64,000 nt of DNA, taken from assembly GCF_905220415.1 (NCBI RefSeq), contig NC_059539.1, positions 496,001 through 560,000 of the forward strand. The letters are read 5' to 3'. The notes under the pieces were generated by a model, which ran no database searches, was not told the DNA's origin, and saw only the letters and a list, made by a program, of their open reading frames with translations. This stretch comes from Colias croceus. Lineage: Eukaryota > Arthropoda > Insecta > Lepidoptera > Pieridae. Position numbers and translations under genes: made by a program. Below, piece after piece: positions 32,801 through 45,800 of the stretch (position 1 is its first letter; the number at the start of each line of letters is the position of its first letter).

Positions 32801-34890
32801 ACAAAGTGTAATCATGTCAGCTTCAAATGAAAGCAGAAATGGCGCGTATATTTCAGTATTTTCATGAAAGATATGAATATGGTACTTACGACCCAATTAG
32901 CAACTTCTCCCTGAGGCATATAAGTGAGCCAGCGTTTGATTACATAAACGAAGTCTCGAGCGTTAGATTGACTAGAGAGGCTTGTGATGAAATCGAAATT
33001 AAAAGGGAAATGCGCTCCGAGCCTGCCCTGCTCGTCGCCGTAGTACAACATCGTCATGGTTATGTTTGCGTACGCCTCCGCTAATAATATTCTGTAATTG
33101 TAAATGTTAATGTTGGCTTTGATGACGGTATGATTGCTTTTTCATGGAAATTTAGGAATATCATATAAGTTTATTGCCTGCACTTATTAATCCGCTTCTA
33201 TTGATAAGTGTTGCATAATGAAATATAAAGATAATAAAAATGAATACGATAAATAAAAATAGTGTCCTTACTTAGTATCTGCGTTGTTATCTTGTTTCCA
33301 CTTGTCAGCGAATTCTCTCCATTCGTATACAACATCGTAAAGTTCTATGAGATCTCTTACATATTCTTGTGTCGTGTAACCTGGTTGGTTTGGATTCAAG
33401 AACATATTACCACTCAATGGTTCATCAGGGTACACACCACCGTAGTCGTCAGGATTAGCTTCAAACAGATGTGGAATGGCGTCCAGTCTAAATCCGTCTA
33501 CACCTTTCTCAAACCAAAACTGCATTATATTCAGCATTTCTTGCCTCACTGCTCGCTCTCTGAAGTTGAAATCTATTTGTTCTTTGGCAAACTGGTGCAA
33601 ATAGTACTGCTGTCTTACTTCGTCCCATTCCCATACACTACCGCCTAATTGACTGATCTAAATTAAGAGAAGTGTTTTAAATTGTTATAGGTTCAAGAAG
33701 AAAGACAAAATAAAATATTAATGATGCATCCTTGTTCCATATTATTCAAGTTGCAAATTGTTTTTTTTTGATAATGTAGTATTAAAGTAAGTTGATTAGC
33801 CATTCAGTTTAAATGGCGTCACTATTTTATATGAATTTTATATCAAATGTGGAACGTTTATTTATGAAAAAGTTAAAACAAAGTAACATATTACCCAATT
33901 AGAAGGAACAGTTCGTGTTCCGTTGACCATGACGGGGTCTGCCCAAACGAAATAGTTTTCGTATCCAGGCTCTCTCCTTTGGGATTTGATAAAATATTCT
34001 GACTCATTGCTGGCGTGGTTTGGAACGTAGTCTAATAATACTCTGATACCTGTTAAAAAGAGTTAGATTAGCAGCTTTTTTAAAAGGATAATCTTCTTTA
34101 GCAACAAAATAGTCTTTATAAAATAATAATTATTAAAGCGTTTGAAGCGATACTATAGGTTTTTTACAAACCCAACCTTAGTCCTGTTTCTTACCTAGTT
34201 TATGTGCTTTTTCAACCAATTCCTCGAAATCTGCCATTGTTCCGTATTCATCTTGGATATTGTAGAAGTCACTGATGTCGTAGCCGAAGTCAACCATAGG
34301 GGAGACGAAGATGGGTGACATCCATATAGCACCAACGCCAGCGTCGACGAAATGATCTAGCTCGCTTATAATACCTTTAAAAAGAGAAAAATATTCAAGA
34401 TTGTGCAAAATGAATATATCGCAAGTATCAGTCAACATCATCAGAATTCAGTAGAAACATGAAATATAATTTTACAGATTTCTATATTTTGTTCTACTGT
34501 ATTATTTTTTTACCAGTTCCTTTCTTTAAGGAGTTTTCTTTTCTCGTCAACTTCTTCTAGCCCTGTGATGATGAATCTTACATTTATAACAACTCTAAGA
34601 AGTGAATGAATACTGAATGATGTTGAATCAAATGAATTTACTTAGTTATTATAAATTATACAAATTTAATTAATGTTACCTTTCAAGTCACCAATACCAT
34701 CACCATCGCTGTCTTTAAAGGACCTCGGGTAGATTTGGTAAATTATCGTATGCTCCCACCAATCTAATTCCTTTAATTCCGGAGGACTTGGTCCTCTGTT
34801 CGCCAAAAATCCCCATGTCAAACTCCCTACTACCACTCCCAAAACAATTAAGCAACCAAAAACAATACCTAATACTTTCAATGCCCCCAT
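26850..34890 (-). CDS. Maltase / alpha-glucosidase B, GH13, membrane-anchored
   Basis: Minus-strand exons: 34680-34890, 34195-34374, 33895-34049, 33272-33657, 32890-33091, 32230-32586, 31816-32054, 26850-26967. They total 1848 nt (615 residues plus stop) in frame at every junction. A short cytoplasmic stretch precedes the anchor helix VLGIVFGCLIVLGVVVGSL, then LDWWEHTIIYQIYPRSFKDS. GH13 sites are intact: DYVPNH (137-142), GFRLDA with nucleophile Asp241, LLAEAYANI with acid/base Glu316, and FGNHD with Asp383. Expected reaction is release of glucose from maltose or sucrose-type glucosides, with the catalytic domain outside the cell. The last exon is 42 nt longer than its counterpart in gene C. 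The extra residues include PSDFRWVVDSCVY and coincide with a repeated intronic motif. The last intron (4.85 kb) carries a LINE, a MITE and many motif copies. No polyadenylation signal was identified. Confidence 0.9.
27381..28835 (+). mobile_element. 5'-truncated RNase H-bearing LINE with 12-bp target-site duplication
   Basis: Inserted at 27393-28823 between direct repeats AAGTCGGCAATG (27381-27392 and 28824-28835) and ending in about 19 A residues. The open frame runs to a TAA at 28,715 without interruption. It encodes the C-terminal end of a reverse transcriptase, a type I RNase H domain (LFTDGSKDENGCGAAF, MHCELVAILEAL, VILSDSKSAL, GNEEADTVARQA: the D-E-D-D active site) and a C-terminal Cys/His cluster (NCQECDIIDDVTHILTEC). 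Domain order fits an I- or Jockey-group element with RNase H. The first ATG (27,390) lies within the target-site duplication, so it is not part of the element. It is oriented opposite to gene B. Confidence 0.9.
29169..29260. repeat. Nested hairpins built from the GGTCGGTAATA motif
   Basis: TGGGTCGGTA at 29,168 pairs with TACCGACCCA at 29,210-29,219 (about 52 bp element). CCGACCCA-TG-TGGGTCGG is a perfect palindrome at 29,212-29,229. GGTCGGCAATAGC at 29,225-29,237 pairs with GCTATTACCGATC at 29,248-29,260 over an 11-nt loop. The same stretch can thus form alternative hairpins. Confidence 0.65.
29287..29480 (-). mobile_element. Probable CR1-like LINE 3'-tail fragment
   Basis: Plus strand AAATTCAAATTCAAATTGC is the inverted short-repeat tail typical of CR1-like elements. 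AT-rich 3' untranslated-type sequence and TAATAGGTGCCTATT follow. No reverse transcriptase motif was seen. Confidence 0.4.
29766..29840 (-). mobile_element. Short LINE fragment (ATCATCATCA ... ATTGCTGGAAAAAGGC)
   Basis: ATCATCATCATCACTAGCTT followed by CATTCCATTGCTGGAAAAAG and GCTTCCTCTCACATACGATC resembles the recurrent lepidopteran non-LTR 3' sequence with CACTGCTGGACATAGGCCTC. It is diverged and non-coding. Confidence 0.4.
30130..30296 (+). repeat. Diverged interspersed repeat copy
   Basis: GAACGCGTTAATCTCAGGAA then CACGCTTTGACCAATAGAA matches the middle and end of the 5876-6060 family with many substitutions. The AGCTAGT end is lost. Confidence 0.5.
30303..30884. mobile_element. Foldback MITE with GGGTCCACATTTGTAGCAT ends and GTATC/GATAC interior
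   Basis: About 580 bp. Terminal inverted repeats GGGTCCACATTTGTAGCAT (30,306-30,324) and ATGCTACAAATGTGGACCC (30,861-30,879) are perfect over 19 bp. The interior is packed with GTATCA/TGATAC words and palindromes such as GTGTATCATGATACAC, so it can fold extensively. It has no transposase ORF; the open frames across it are incidental. No convincing target-site duplication could be fixed. It lies in the last intron of gene B. Confidence 0.7.
30885..31815. other. Intronic sequence of gene B
   Basis: AT-rich remainder of the last intron up to the donor at 31,815. No further feature was recognised. Confidence 0.5.
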
Positions 34891-36763
34891 TTTGACTGTT
34901 TCTGTGTGATGATAACCTATCACTTTATATATTGAGCCATAAATAATAATCATTTATTGTCCTATAAACGATAATTGGAATAATCCAGTCAAATGCACTA
35001 AAAGTTGTAGATTATCAAATGATAACAGAGCAGAAGGGGTCTAACATTCCGATGGTATCGAGTAATAATAACATACAATAGGAAAAAAATTCGTTGCAGT
35101 GGATCTCGTTGTTTGTACTCGTAGGCTAGCAGGTTAGAAGTACTCAAATTAGATTTTAAATACTAGGATAGCTGAGAGTATCATGGAAATAAGGTAGGGA
35201 TGAATAAAGCGTATATTTGATTCTATTTAGAAAGCAATCTAAAATTAAATGAAGTCAAGTGTTGTAAAAATTGCGTAAAATATTTTTATAACATACAGTA
35301 ATAAATATAGGGTATAAAATTGAATATGGCGTGCGATAGCGGGCTGGGCATGGTGCCCAGAATGCTGGCAACGTCGCTGCGGTGCTGCCACATTTCTAAA
35401 TTAACACTATCAGAAAAACCTAGAGGTACCTATATAACGCAAAGAACCTTAACATTTTTACGAATTTAGTATTGAAATTGTTTTCTTAAAACTGTGTAAA
35501 GTACCTTAAATTTGCTTAGTTTCTTGCCCGAATAAACCGATGGTAAATGGTAGAACGATGTCATGACTATTCAAAATTGCTTCTAGAAAAAGTGTGTATA
35601 CAGTTGGCCTGAGGCCGTTTTGCTTTTCTTTTGCCTTTTGCTTTTGTCTTCATACTGTTAGATGATTGATCTCTTTCGTTGCTCATGGACAGTGGTATGA
35701 ACTATTCATCTATCTCTTTATCGCGCCAATGATCGTCTTAACAGGTTCATTGTATGAATTTTAAAACTTAAATGCTATTATTATGTACACTGGCCAATTA
35801 AATATGTAATCAGAAGGAACTTTCTCTCAACATAACTTCAAATCTCTAGTGTACACGCAGGACGATTCAGTTCCAAAGCCAGACAACTCCCTGTGGCATC
35901 CTTAGTACTCAATTAGTTTATTAACTAGATGTTACACTATTTGGCTTTCAAAAACATAAGGATATCCAGCTACATCTGTTTTAGGTAATAGAGTTTGATA
36001 TTTCTATAGGCCATTTTAATTTTATTTTTAAAATATATTTCTTCATGTCTTTTCATCAAATTCTTTCAATTTTTTTCTAGATATATAATAAACAAAAAGA
36101 CAGACAGAGTCACTATTGTACTTATAAATATATTGAGGTACGAATAAAATGTAAAATTAGTCGATGACTGAAAAATACCTATTTTTAATGTCATCTCCAT
36201 GGATCGTCACTCTCATCTTGTCCTACATTAATTGTATTAAAACTGACTAGTGCATACGTTGCAGTTTTCGATACTGTACGGATAACGCAATTTCCCTAAT
36301 GTATCCCGCTCCGTCGATACAAAGATAGCCATCATCTAATGTTATTTGATGCTATCAAAGGGATCTCGATGGAGATTTATATTTCATTATCTATGGCTTT
36401 TGAAATAACTTATTTGTATTAGTTTGTGTAATCTGTGTATGTTTACGTGGAAATTTTTGTCGTATTTTATGAAAATGAGTGCTTAGATATTTTTTGTACA
36501 TTTTCGTGAATAATATGAATTTGTGGAAAATACAGGCTCTATTTCTGTGGTATGCGAGGTATGCGAGTCATGTAGTCTGTAGAAATAGATAAATGTTTAC
36601 CAAAAACTTCACTCCTAATTTTTTAAAAGCAAAATCGCATAAAATTTTTAGTCTTTATTTTCTTTTAATTAACAAAACCAATAGAAAAGAAAGAGAAAGA
36701 ACGGGATTTAATTAAGAATACGTGTATTAAAATAAAAAAGACAGATGATGGAAGATGAACATT
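34891..36763. other. Spacer between maltase genes B and C
   Basis: Upstream of gene B and downstream of gene C. A GC-rich patch at about 35,330-35,395 (GGGCTGGGCATGGTGCCCAG, a near palindrome) stands out but has no open frame and is probably a transposon fragment. No exon is supported. Confidence 0.45.
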
Positions 36764-36769
36764 TTTATT
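36764..36769 (-). terminator. Polyadenylation signal AATAAA of gene C
   Basis: AATAAA on the minus strand about 58 bases beyond the stop codon of gene C, a normal distance for an insect 3' untranslated region. Confidence 0.6.
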
Positions 36770-36826
36770 TATAAAAAATCTTAAATTAACTATATACAGG
36801 TATATACATTTTAATTATAATACAAT

Positions 36827-39800
36827 TTACGATACTGGCTCTGATATAAGAACAATCGCCTCTCCTGCAGATAGAGTAATCGTCTCTTCATTTATTGTGT
36901 CTCTGGAATAAAAATAAATAGTGTTATTTTAAAAAAGCGATACTTTATGATTATATGTTTTATAAGAATTGTAAACTTGTTATAATAGTTTTCTTATGTT
37001 TAATACAAAGGATTATTGCCTATTTGGCTATTTATCGCCGATTTAGAATTTATATACTAAAAAGTGTGCTTTGCACAAAATGAATTAAATTAGTAAAAAA
37101 CAGAGATGATTTCATATTTCAGTTTTGAATGAGAACATAAAATAAAAGTAGCTACAAATAATCATAAAACCTTGTGATTTCTTGAAAATCACAATTTTTT
37201 GTTCGTTATTTCAAACAGTATTTTCCATATTATTAAAAAAGAGCGTCTGTGCCGAGCACACGTGTCGGAAGTGAAACTTCTTTGGCAAGATCCAATGATA
37301 CCAAAATTGTCGTCAAACGTGACGGTGTTGCCAAGACGCGAGCTTGAAATTTTACTCTCAACACGCAAAGAAGTTTCACTTCAAAAAGAAAAAAAAAATC
37401 TCGATTTTTTTAAAACATTTCTCACCCCTCCCTCCTAGCCGAATGAACGCTAGCAACATAAACACTTGCGGGTAGTTTCAACTCCACTACTCTTCCCAAG
37501 TCCACAGTATCAGTAGTATCCCCTACATTAAAGAGTAGCACGATAGTAGGATATGTCCTGAGATACCGAGTGATGTATAGGGTATTGTCTGATAGAGCTC
37601 GGATTGAATAGTCACCGTGGGAGAGAGATTTCTCCCTTTTTCGTAAGGTGGTTAGGGCTTGGTAGACCTGGAAGCAGTGAATATATTTACATTAATAGAG
37701 CATTTGATTTAGCGGCATATTATCTTTATGTTTAAAACTGGTCGCACTATAAACAAGACACAAATAATAAAATAAACACACAGTCGTCTAATAAAAGGTC
37801 GTCAAAATAGGGCAAACAAAAAAATGATTCATTTAATTGTATAAAATTATGAATATCTATCTGCCTAATACACGGGTAGGCAGAGTTTTGCTTCGGACAG
37901 TTTTCGGCATGTTTTAAGTTGTTTATTGTCAATGTATTAGAACCTCTTTAGAACTTCTACTGTACATGAATGAAATCTTAATAGATATAAATGATAATTT
38001 AAGGCGTTAATAGGGGCTAGCGACCTTGGCGACGATTTACTAGGCGGAATCGGGCGAATCTATCGTAGTAAAAGTACGTATAATAATTATTTAAAAAGAT
38101 ATTTGGATATGGAATCAAAATTTAAAACAACCATGCCCTGTGTTTCAATTTCATTAACACACTGTAAAAACACTACAATAATTGACATTATATTGACTTA
38201 GCGTTTTGGTTTAAAGTACAAAAATCGACCTCAGTTCATGATTTTTTTCCAAAAAACCTGATTGTAAAATAAACAAATTAAAACAACCATGCCCTTTATC
38301 ATATTCGAAACTTTAATATACATTTTTTTTAGTTAAGTACGTAAAGAATCTAAGAAGATAAACGGCTATAACTAGAGTTAATTTTCGGTATCAAAAGGGG
38401 ATTCTACCCGATTCAGGCCTTAATATACCCACCCTCCAAAATCATCTACAGAATTTTATCCCCTACCTTATAGTGACTCCTCTCTTGTTCCTTCTGCAAC
38501 TCCAAATTAATCTCCTTATAATCATCAGCCACTGGTAACCAAGTGCTGTCCCCGGAACTGAACCCGGCGTTGGTGGAATTGTTCCAGTGGAACGGTGTCC
38601 TGGCCGGGTCTCTGGAATACAAGTGGTATGTGTTCTCGTCCCCGCGGTTGCAGGCTTCTATGTCTACTGTGTCTTCCCAGCTTACGTAGCCGTCTCTCAT
38701 ACCTGGATGGAAAATTGTATTTTTTCATGAATCATGTGGTTGAGAAATTATAAAATATGGATTGTATTCACTTTCCAACATATGAAAAAAAGAAAATACA
38801 TTTTATTTTAATGTCTTAGACATATTAGAATAATTTATTTTCGCAAAAACTGATAACCTGATTATTTTGCAATGATTTAATTATTAATTAAGTAAACAAG
38901 TATGTTCGTAAAGAAAATTTCTTTTGCAAATCTTTTTGTTATTCCCTATTAGGTATCGAACCTAAAGCTTTTATATTTTACGCTCACACAGTACAAAAGT
39001 ACTAAGAAGAAAAATAATGTATGGCCAGTTTTACAACTTATGGCTATGTTGCATTTAGCTGATCTATCAGCATAAAAATATAAGTCTAAAAAGTATTTTT
39101 TTTGGCTATCAGGGACTTAATCAACAGTTCGTAATTATAAAAAAAATATTTAAGTAAACAAGTAGATAATGACCAATCTCTTCTCCCTGATAAGTAACAG
39201 CGACTCCCGGTAAGATCATGTTGAGTGAGTTCAATCCGTCCACCATGTTCTCGCGGAAACGGGTCGGCATTCTGTTGTTGTCGTGGTTTCCGAACTGAAA
39301 ATATTTTATGGGCTTTTTATTTGTGATAGATTTTATGTTTAGGGCATTTTTTGCAAAATAAATCTGTTTTATTTTAAAGGGACGTTTACTTCAGAATTAT
39401 TCATAGGAATATAATATGATACTTTATCTCAAAGAAGAAAAAAAAGGGCACCTGGATGATGGAAGCAGCATAATGGTTTATTAAGTCAATATTGAAAAAA
39501 GTCGTGATCAAAACCGATTTTTTTCATATCGAACGAAGACAAACTAGTATGTTTTAACTCAATATTAAAATCCTCACCACCCAGTTAGCTATTCCTCCAT
39601 GAGGCATATACGTCAGCCATCTCAATATCACATATACAAAGTCCCTGGTAATTGACATAATATCAGATCCGTAATGAAGTCAAATTTAAAGGGGAAATAT
39701 CTCTTATTCAATGACAAAAACACAAATTCATTAAAACCTTACCACCCAGTTAGCTATTCCTCCATGTGGCATATACGTCAGCCATCTCAATATAATATAC

Positions 39801-42800
39801 ACAAAGTCTCTCGCGTTGGATTTGGCTGAGAGATCAGTAATGAAGTCAAAGTTAAAGGGGAAATGTGCTCCAATGTCGCCGTCTTCGTTGCCGTAGTACA
39901 GCATCGTCATTGAGATGTTCGCGTAGCCTTCTGAGAATAGGACCCTGGAAGGATAAATTTATTATTATGAGTGTGATAGTTTAGATATTTGATAAAAAAT
40001 TAAAACTACAGTAACGCTAATCGAGCGAAGCGAAGACAAAATTTTGAAACATTCTATAGCCAGAAAAAAAAACGGTCATAATTAATATAGAAATAATACC
40101 TATAGAGTTGACCTGGCTAATGTTAATGAGGAAATAGAAACTTAAAATATTTTTATCAAAATATTTAATCTCTATTACATTTGAAACAAAAATATAAGTC
40201 GGAATAAGCTGTACATCAGAAAAGTATTTTGAATAAACAAAACTTCACTCACCGCGTATCTCCACCATTCTCCTCCAAATACTGATCCGCGAACTGCCTC
40301 CACTCGTACACAACATCATACAATTCTATTAGATCTTTCGTATACAGCGGAATGGTGTACCCAAGTTGATGCGGTTCAAATTCTAATCGACCACTTAGCG
40401 GATCATCAGGGTATCTCCCATCATGATCAGCTGGATCTGCTTCTATGAGATATGGAAGGGCATCAACTCTGAAGCCATCTGTTCCTTTATCAAGCCAATA
40501 TTTCATAATATTGAACATTTCTTCTCTGACCGCTTGGTTGCGGAAGTTAAAGTCCGCTTGTTGTATCGCGAATTGATGTAAGTAGTACTGTTGGCGCTTT
40601 GTGCTCCATTCCCAGGCGGAACCGCCGAATTGGCTCACCTGTTTTTGAGTGATATAAGTGATTTATTATAATTTTGACCTGTGTAATTATGTCAATAAAC
40701 ATTTTTTTTATAATTACATGTCTTCAAAAAGCAAACGAACGGCTTTGCATGAAACAGCCAAATGAACAGTTTATTTCATCGTAATAGTGTTCAGTCTTTT
40801 GTATAGGATTTCAACTCTGCCTGATAGACGCGTAGGCAGAGTTTTGCTTTAGACAACTATTGGGCGTGACTAAATAGTTTTTTTATTATAATAAGTCAAA
40901 TGCACAACTTAAATCAGGAGAATTTCTAAATATTAGGTTTAATTATACCATTAAGCTATAGTTATTTGAGATGACGAAGTTATGGAGTTAAATATTTCTT
41001 TCATATTTCATTACAAATGATTATTAATATAGTAATGAACGAAACAAAGGACTTTGTCCTCGGGTGAACTTTTTTATACCTACTTCATTCAGAGATATTC
41101 TTTCGTTACTGGCAAGTTTACTCAGCTTTTTAACCTTAAAAGGTTTTGTTAAAAGTATTTTTATTATAACGTACCCAGTTAGAGGGTGGTAACGTATTGT
41201 TAGGATTATTAGGATCCTCCAATCCATCAGCCCAGATGAAGAAATCTTCATACCCTGGCTCTCGGGCTTCAGATTTGATAAAATATTCGGATTCATTACT
41301 CGCGTGGTTCGGGACGAAGTCTAAAAGCACTTTGATACCTGGAAATAATTTTTGAATATTTCAAATTTGTTTTAAAAACCTTTGCATGGTACATTGAGTT
41401 ACTATGTACTACGTAATAATACCTCAATGGCATGGTATGTAGGTATTTATTTATTTGAGTAAATACACGATAGACATTACTTTACAGATTTTAAAAGGGC
41501 ACAGGAAAGATAGTACGGATCTAAGGTCCCACTACAGCCGTGATGTAAGACTGTAAAAATAACAAGTCAACGGAATTTTTCTCCAAAAAATCTAATCGAT
41601 ATATATATTCTCCTTATTATAAATATACCTACAATTTTTACGAAGTGATTCTGCGGTGGGATCTAGTACTATTTGATTTAGAACAAATAGCTTGTTTTAG
41701 GAAATATCGATTGCTAATACCATGTTAGACGATGTAATAACAGGTAAAATAAACAATAATCGAACCACAATAGCCGAATTATTAGCTCGTGCACACAATA
41801 TGTGTTTGATACGAAACCATTTATCTTCTTTTATCTCAGTTTATTCGATTAGCAGTACAACTACAATCACTCGAAATCAATTCGATCGCGATATCCTTCG
41901 TAATTCGTGATTTATTATACCGTTTTCTATCAAGTTTTGTATTAAATCGTGATTGTTATCAGTTGTTTAGCAGTTTACGTTTGTTTAGCGAAATTATTAA
42001 ATGATAAACGGCCTTCCGTTAATCTAAATATTATATCTTTGATAAAGCTTTGATACTTTTGCGAATACCTGAGTTGTAAGAAAATTAATTATAACTGTGA
42101 CACTGTGAAATTAGAGAAATGAATCACTGTTCATTGTTGATTTGAAGGCCATTGCTACGGACTTGAGAAGAATTAGGACTAATAATAAATCTATTTCGAA
42201 TATGAAGTAGTTAACATGTTCTTATAAAATATTATTATCTATACTTAATATTATAAAGCTGAAGAGTTTGTTAGAACGCGCTAATCTCAGGAACTACTGG
42301 TCTGATTTCGGTGTTAGCCCATTTATCGAAGAAGGCTATAAGCTATATTAGGTATATCATCACGCTAAGACCAACAGAAGCAGAGAAATGCGGGTGAAAC
42401 CGCGGAGCACAGCTAGTTTGACATAAAATACTACGTCCCTAACTGGGATCATTTAAAAATGTGTTTCAGATTAAACTGATTTGCTGTACCGATAATGATA
42501 GTTCTATGCTGCTATATGCAATGGATATTTTTGATTGGTTTACGTTGAGAATCCAAGAGGTATCTCTTGGCATATGAGATCATTTCATTTCATTTCATTC
42601 ATTTAATTAATTTAGCTTGATATAGTCGTTTTAAACGCGATCTAATAAATCTTAATTCTTACCCAATTCATGTGATTTGCTCAATAATTCCATAAAGTCC
42701 TCCATAGTTCCATACTCATGGTGTATTCTATAGAAGTTACTGATGTCGTAACCGAAGTCAACCATCGGTGACTCGAATATTGGCGACATCCATATAGCAT

Positions 42801-45800
42801 CCACGCCGGCATCCACAAAGTGTTCTAGCTCACTGATAATACCTGAAGTGTGAGATATGGTTAGTGGTTTATGAATTTATATTTTTTTGGTTTTTATGGC
42901 ATTCAAATGCTTTATAAATATAAATTTATAAAGAATAGAAAAAATTCGATCACGAGGCGGGACTTGAACCCGCATCCTTCGCGCCATTCCGGGGCGGATG
43001 CCTAACCAACTTAGCCACTCGTGACCCGCCTGAGCAATCGAATTTATTCTATCCTTTCAGTTTTATGTGTCTTAAGGGACACACCGCGCGCCATCTATTG
43101 AGATGATTTAACAACCATTTCAACCAATATGAAGCACTTTTCAGTGAATACAATATTGTAACGATGGAACACGACCTTTTCTTGAATTTATATTTTTTTG
43201 GTTTTTATGGCATTCAAATGCTTTATAAATATAAATTTATAAAGAATAGAAAAAATTCGATCACGAGGCGGGACTTGAACCCGCATCCTTCGCGCCATTC
43301 CGGGGCGGATGCCTAACCAACTTAGCCACTCGTGACCCGCCTGAGCAATCGAATTTATTCTATCCTTTCAGTTTTATGTGTCTTAAGGGACACACCGCGC
43401 GCCATCTATTGAGATGATTTAACAACCATTTCAACCAATATGAAGCACTTTTCAGTGAATACAATATTGTAACGATGGAACACGACCTTTTCTTGAATTT
43501 ATATTTTTTTGGTTTTTATGGCATTCAAATGCTTTATAAATATAAATTTATAAAGAATAGAAAAAATTCGATCACGAGGCGGGACTTGAACCCGCATCCT
43601 TCGCGCCATTCCGGGGCGGATGCCTAACCAACTTAGCCACTCGTGACCCGCCTGAGCAATCGAATTTATTCTATCCTTTCAGTTTTATGTGTCTTAAGGG
43701 ACACACCGCGCGCCATCTATTGAGATGATTTAACAACCATTTCAACCAATATGAAGCACTTTTCAGTGAATACAATATTGTAACGATGGAACACGACCTT
43801 TTCTTGAATTTATATTTTTTTGGTTTTTATGGCATTCAAATGCTTTATAAATATAAATTTATAAAGAATAGAAAAAATTCGATCACGAGGCGGGACTTGA
43901 ACCCGCATCCTTCGCGCCATTCCGGGGCGGATGCCTAACCAACTTAGCCACTCGTGACCCGCCTGAGCAACCGAATTTATTCTATCCTTTCAGTTTTATG
44001 TGTCTTAAGGGACACACCGCGCGCCATCTATTGAGATGATTTAACAACCATTTCAACCAATATGAAGCACTTTTCAGTGAATACAATATTGTAACGATGG
44101 AACACGACCTTTTCTTGAATTTATATTTTTTTGGTTTTTATGGCATTCAAATGCTTTATAAATATAAATTTATAAAGAATAGAAAAAATTCGATCACGAG
44201 GCGGGACTTGAACCCGCATCCTTCGCGCCATTCCGGGGCGGATGCCTAACCAACTTAGCCACTCGTGACCCGCCTGAGCAATCGAATTTATTCTATCCTT
44301 TCAGTTTTATGTGTCTTAAGGGACACACCGCGCGCCATCTATTGAGATGATTTAACAACCATTTCAACCAATATGAAGCACTTTTCAGTGAATACAATAT
44401 TGTAACGATGGAACACGACCTTTTCTTGAATTTATATTTTTTTGGTTTTTATGGCATTCAAATGCTTTATAAATATAAATTTATAAAGAATAGAAAAAAT
44501 TCGATCACGAGGCGGGACTTGAACCCGCATCCTTCGCGCCATTCCGGGGCGGATGCCTAACCAACTTAGCCACTCGTGACCCGCCTGAGCAATCGAATTT
44601 ATTCTATCCTTTCAGTTTTATGTGTCTTAAGGGACACACCGCGCGCCATCTATTGAGATGATTTAACAACCATTTCAACCAATATGAAGCACTTTTCAGT
44701 GAATACAATATTGTAACGATGGAACACGACCTTTTCTTGAATTTATATTTTTTTGGTTTTTATGGCATTCAAATGCTTTATAAATATAAATTTATAAAGA
44801 ATAGAAAAAATTCGATCACGAGGCGGGACTTGAACCCGCATCCTTCGCGCCATTCCGGGGCGGATGCCTAACCAACTTAGCCACTCGTGACCCGCCTGAG
44901 CAATCGAATTTATTCTATCCTTTCAGTTTTATGTGTCTTAAGGGACACACCGCGCGCCATCTATTGAGATGATTTAACAACCATTTCAACCAATATGAAG
45001 CACTTTTCAGTGAATACAATATTGTAACGATGGAACACGACCTTTTCTTGAATTTATATTTTTTTGGTTTTTATGGCATTCAAATGCTTTATAAATATAA
45101 ATTTATAAAGAATAGAAAAAATTCGATCACGAGGCGGGACTTGAACCCGCATCCTTCGCGCCATTCCGGGGCGGATGCCTAACCAACTTAGCCACTCGTG
45201 ACCCGCCTGAGCAATCGAATTTATTCTATCCTTTCAGTTTTATGTGTCTTAAGGGACACACCGCGCGCCATCTATTGAGATGATTTAACAACCATTTCAA
45301 CCAATATGAAGCACTTTTCAGTGAATACAATATTGTAACGATGGAACACGACCTTTTCTTGAATTTATATTTTTTTGGTTTTTATGGCATTCAAATGCTT
45401 TATAAATATAAATTTATAAAGAATAGAAAAAATTCGATCACGAGGCGGGACTTGAACCCGCATCCTTCGCGCCATTCCGGGGCGGATGCCTAACCAACTT
45501 AGCCACTCGTGACCCGCCTGAGCAATCGAATTTATTCTATCCTTTCAGTTTTATGTGTCTTAAGGGACACACCGCGCGCCATCTATTGAGATGATTTAAC
45601 AACCATTTCAACCAATATGAAGCACTTTTCAGTGAATACAATATTGTAACGATGGAACACGACCTTTTCTTGAATTTATATTTTTTTGGTTTTTATGGCA
45701 TTCAAATGCTTTATAAATATAAATTTATAAAGAATAGAAAAAATTCGATCACGAGGCGGGACTTGAACCCGCATCCTTCGCGCCATTCCGGGGCGGATGC

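Noticed and set aside
37199..37438. Plus-strand 79-codon frame
   Set aside because: It crosses a MITE and an antisense maltase exon end and has no recognisable domain.
38118..38300. Direct repeat of AAACAACCATGCCCT about 155 bases apart
   Set aside because: A short isolated pair in an intron, with no termini or coding content to define an element.
42949..43025. Functional tRNA-Ser(GGA) gene cluster
   Set aside because: No U33, a weak D stem and no long variable arm; the surrounding unit and target-site duplication point to a SINE-like element.
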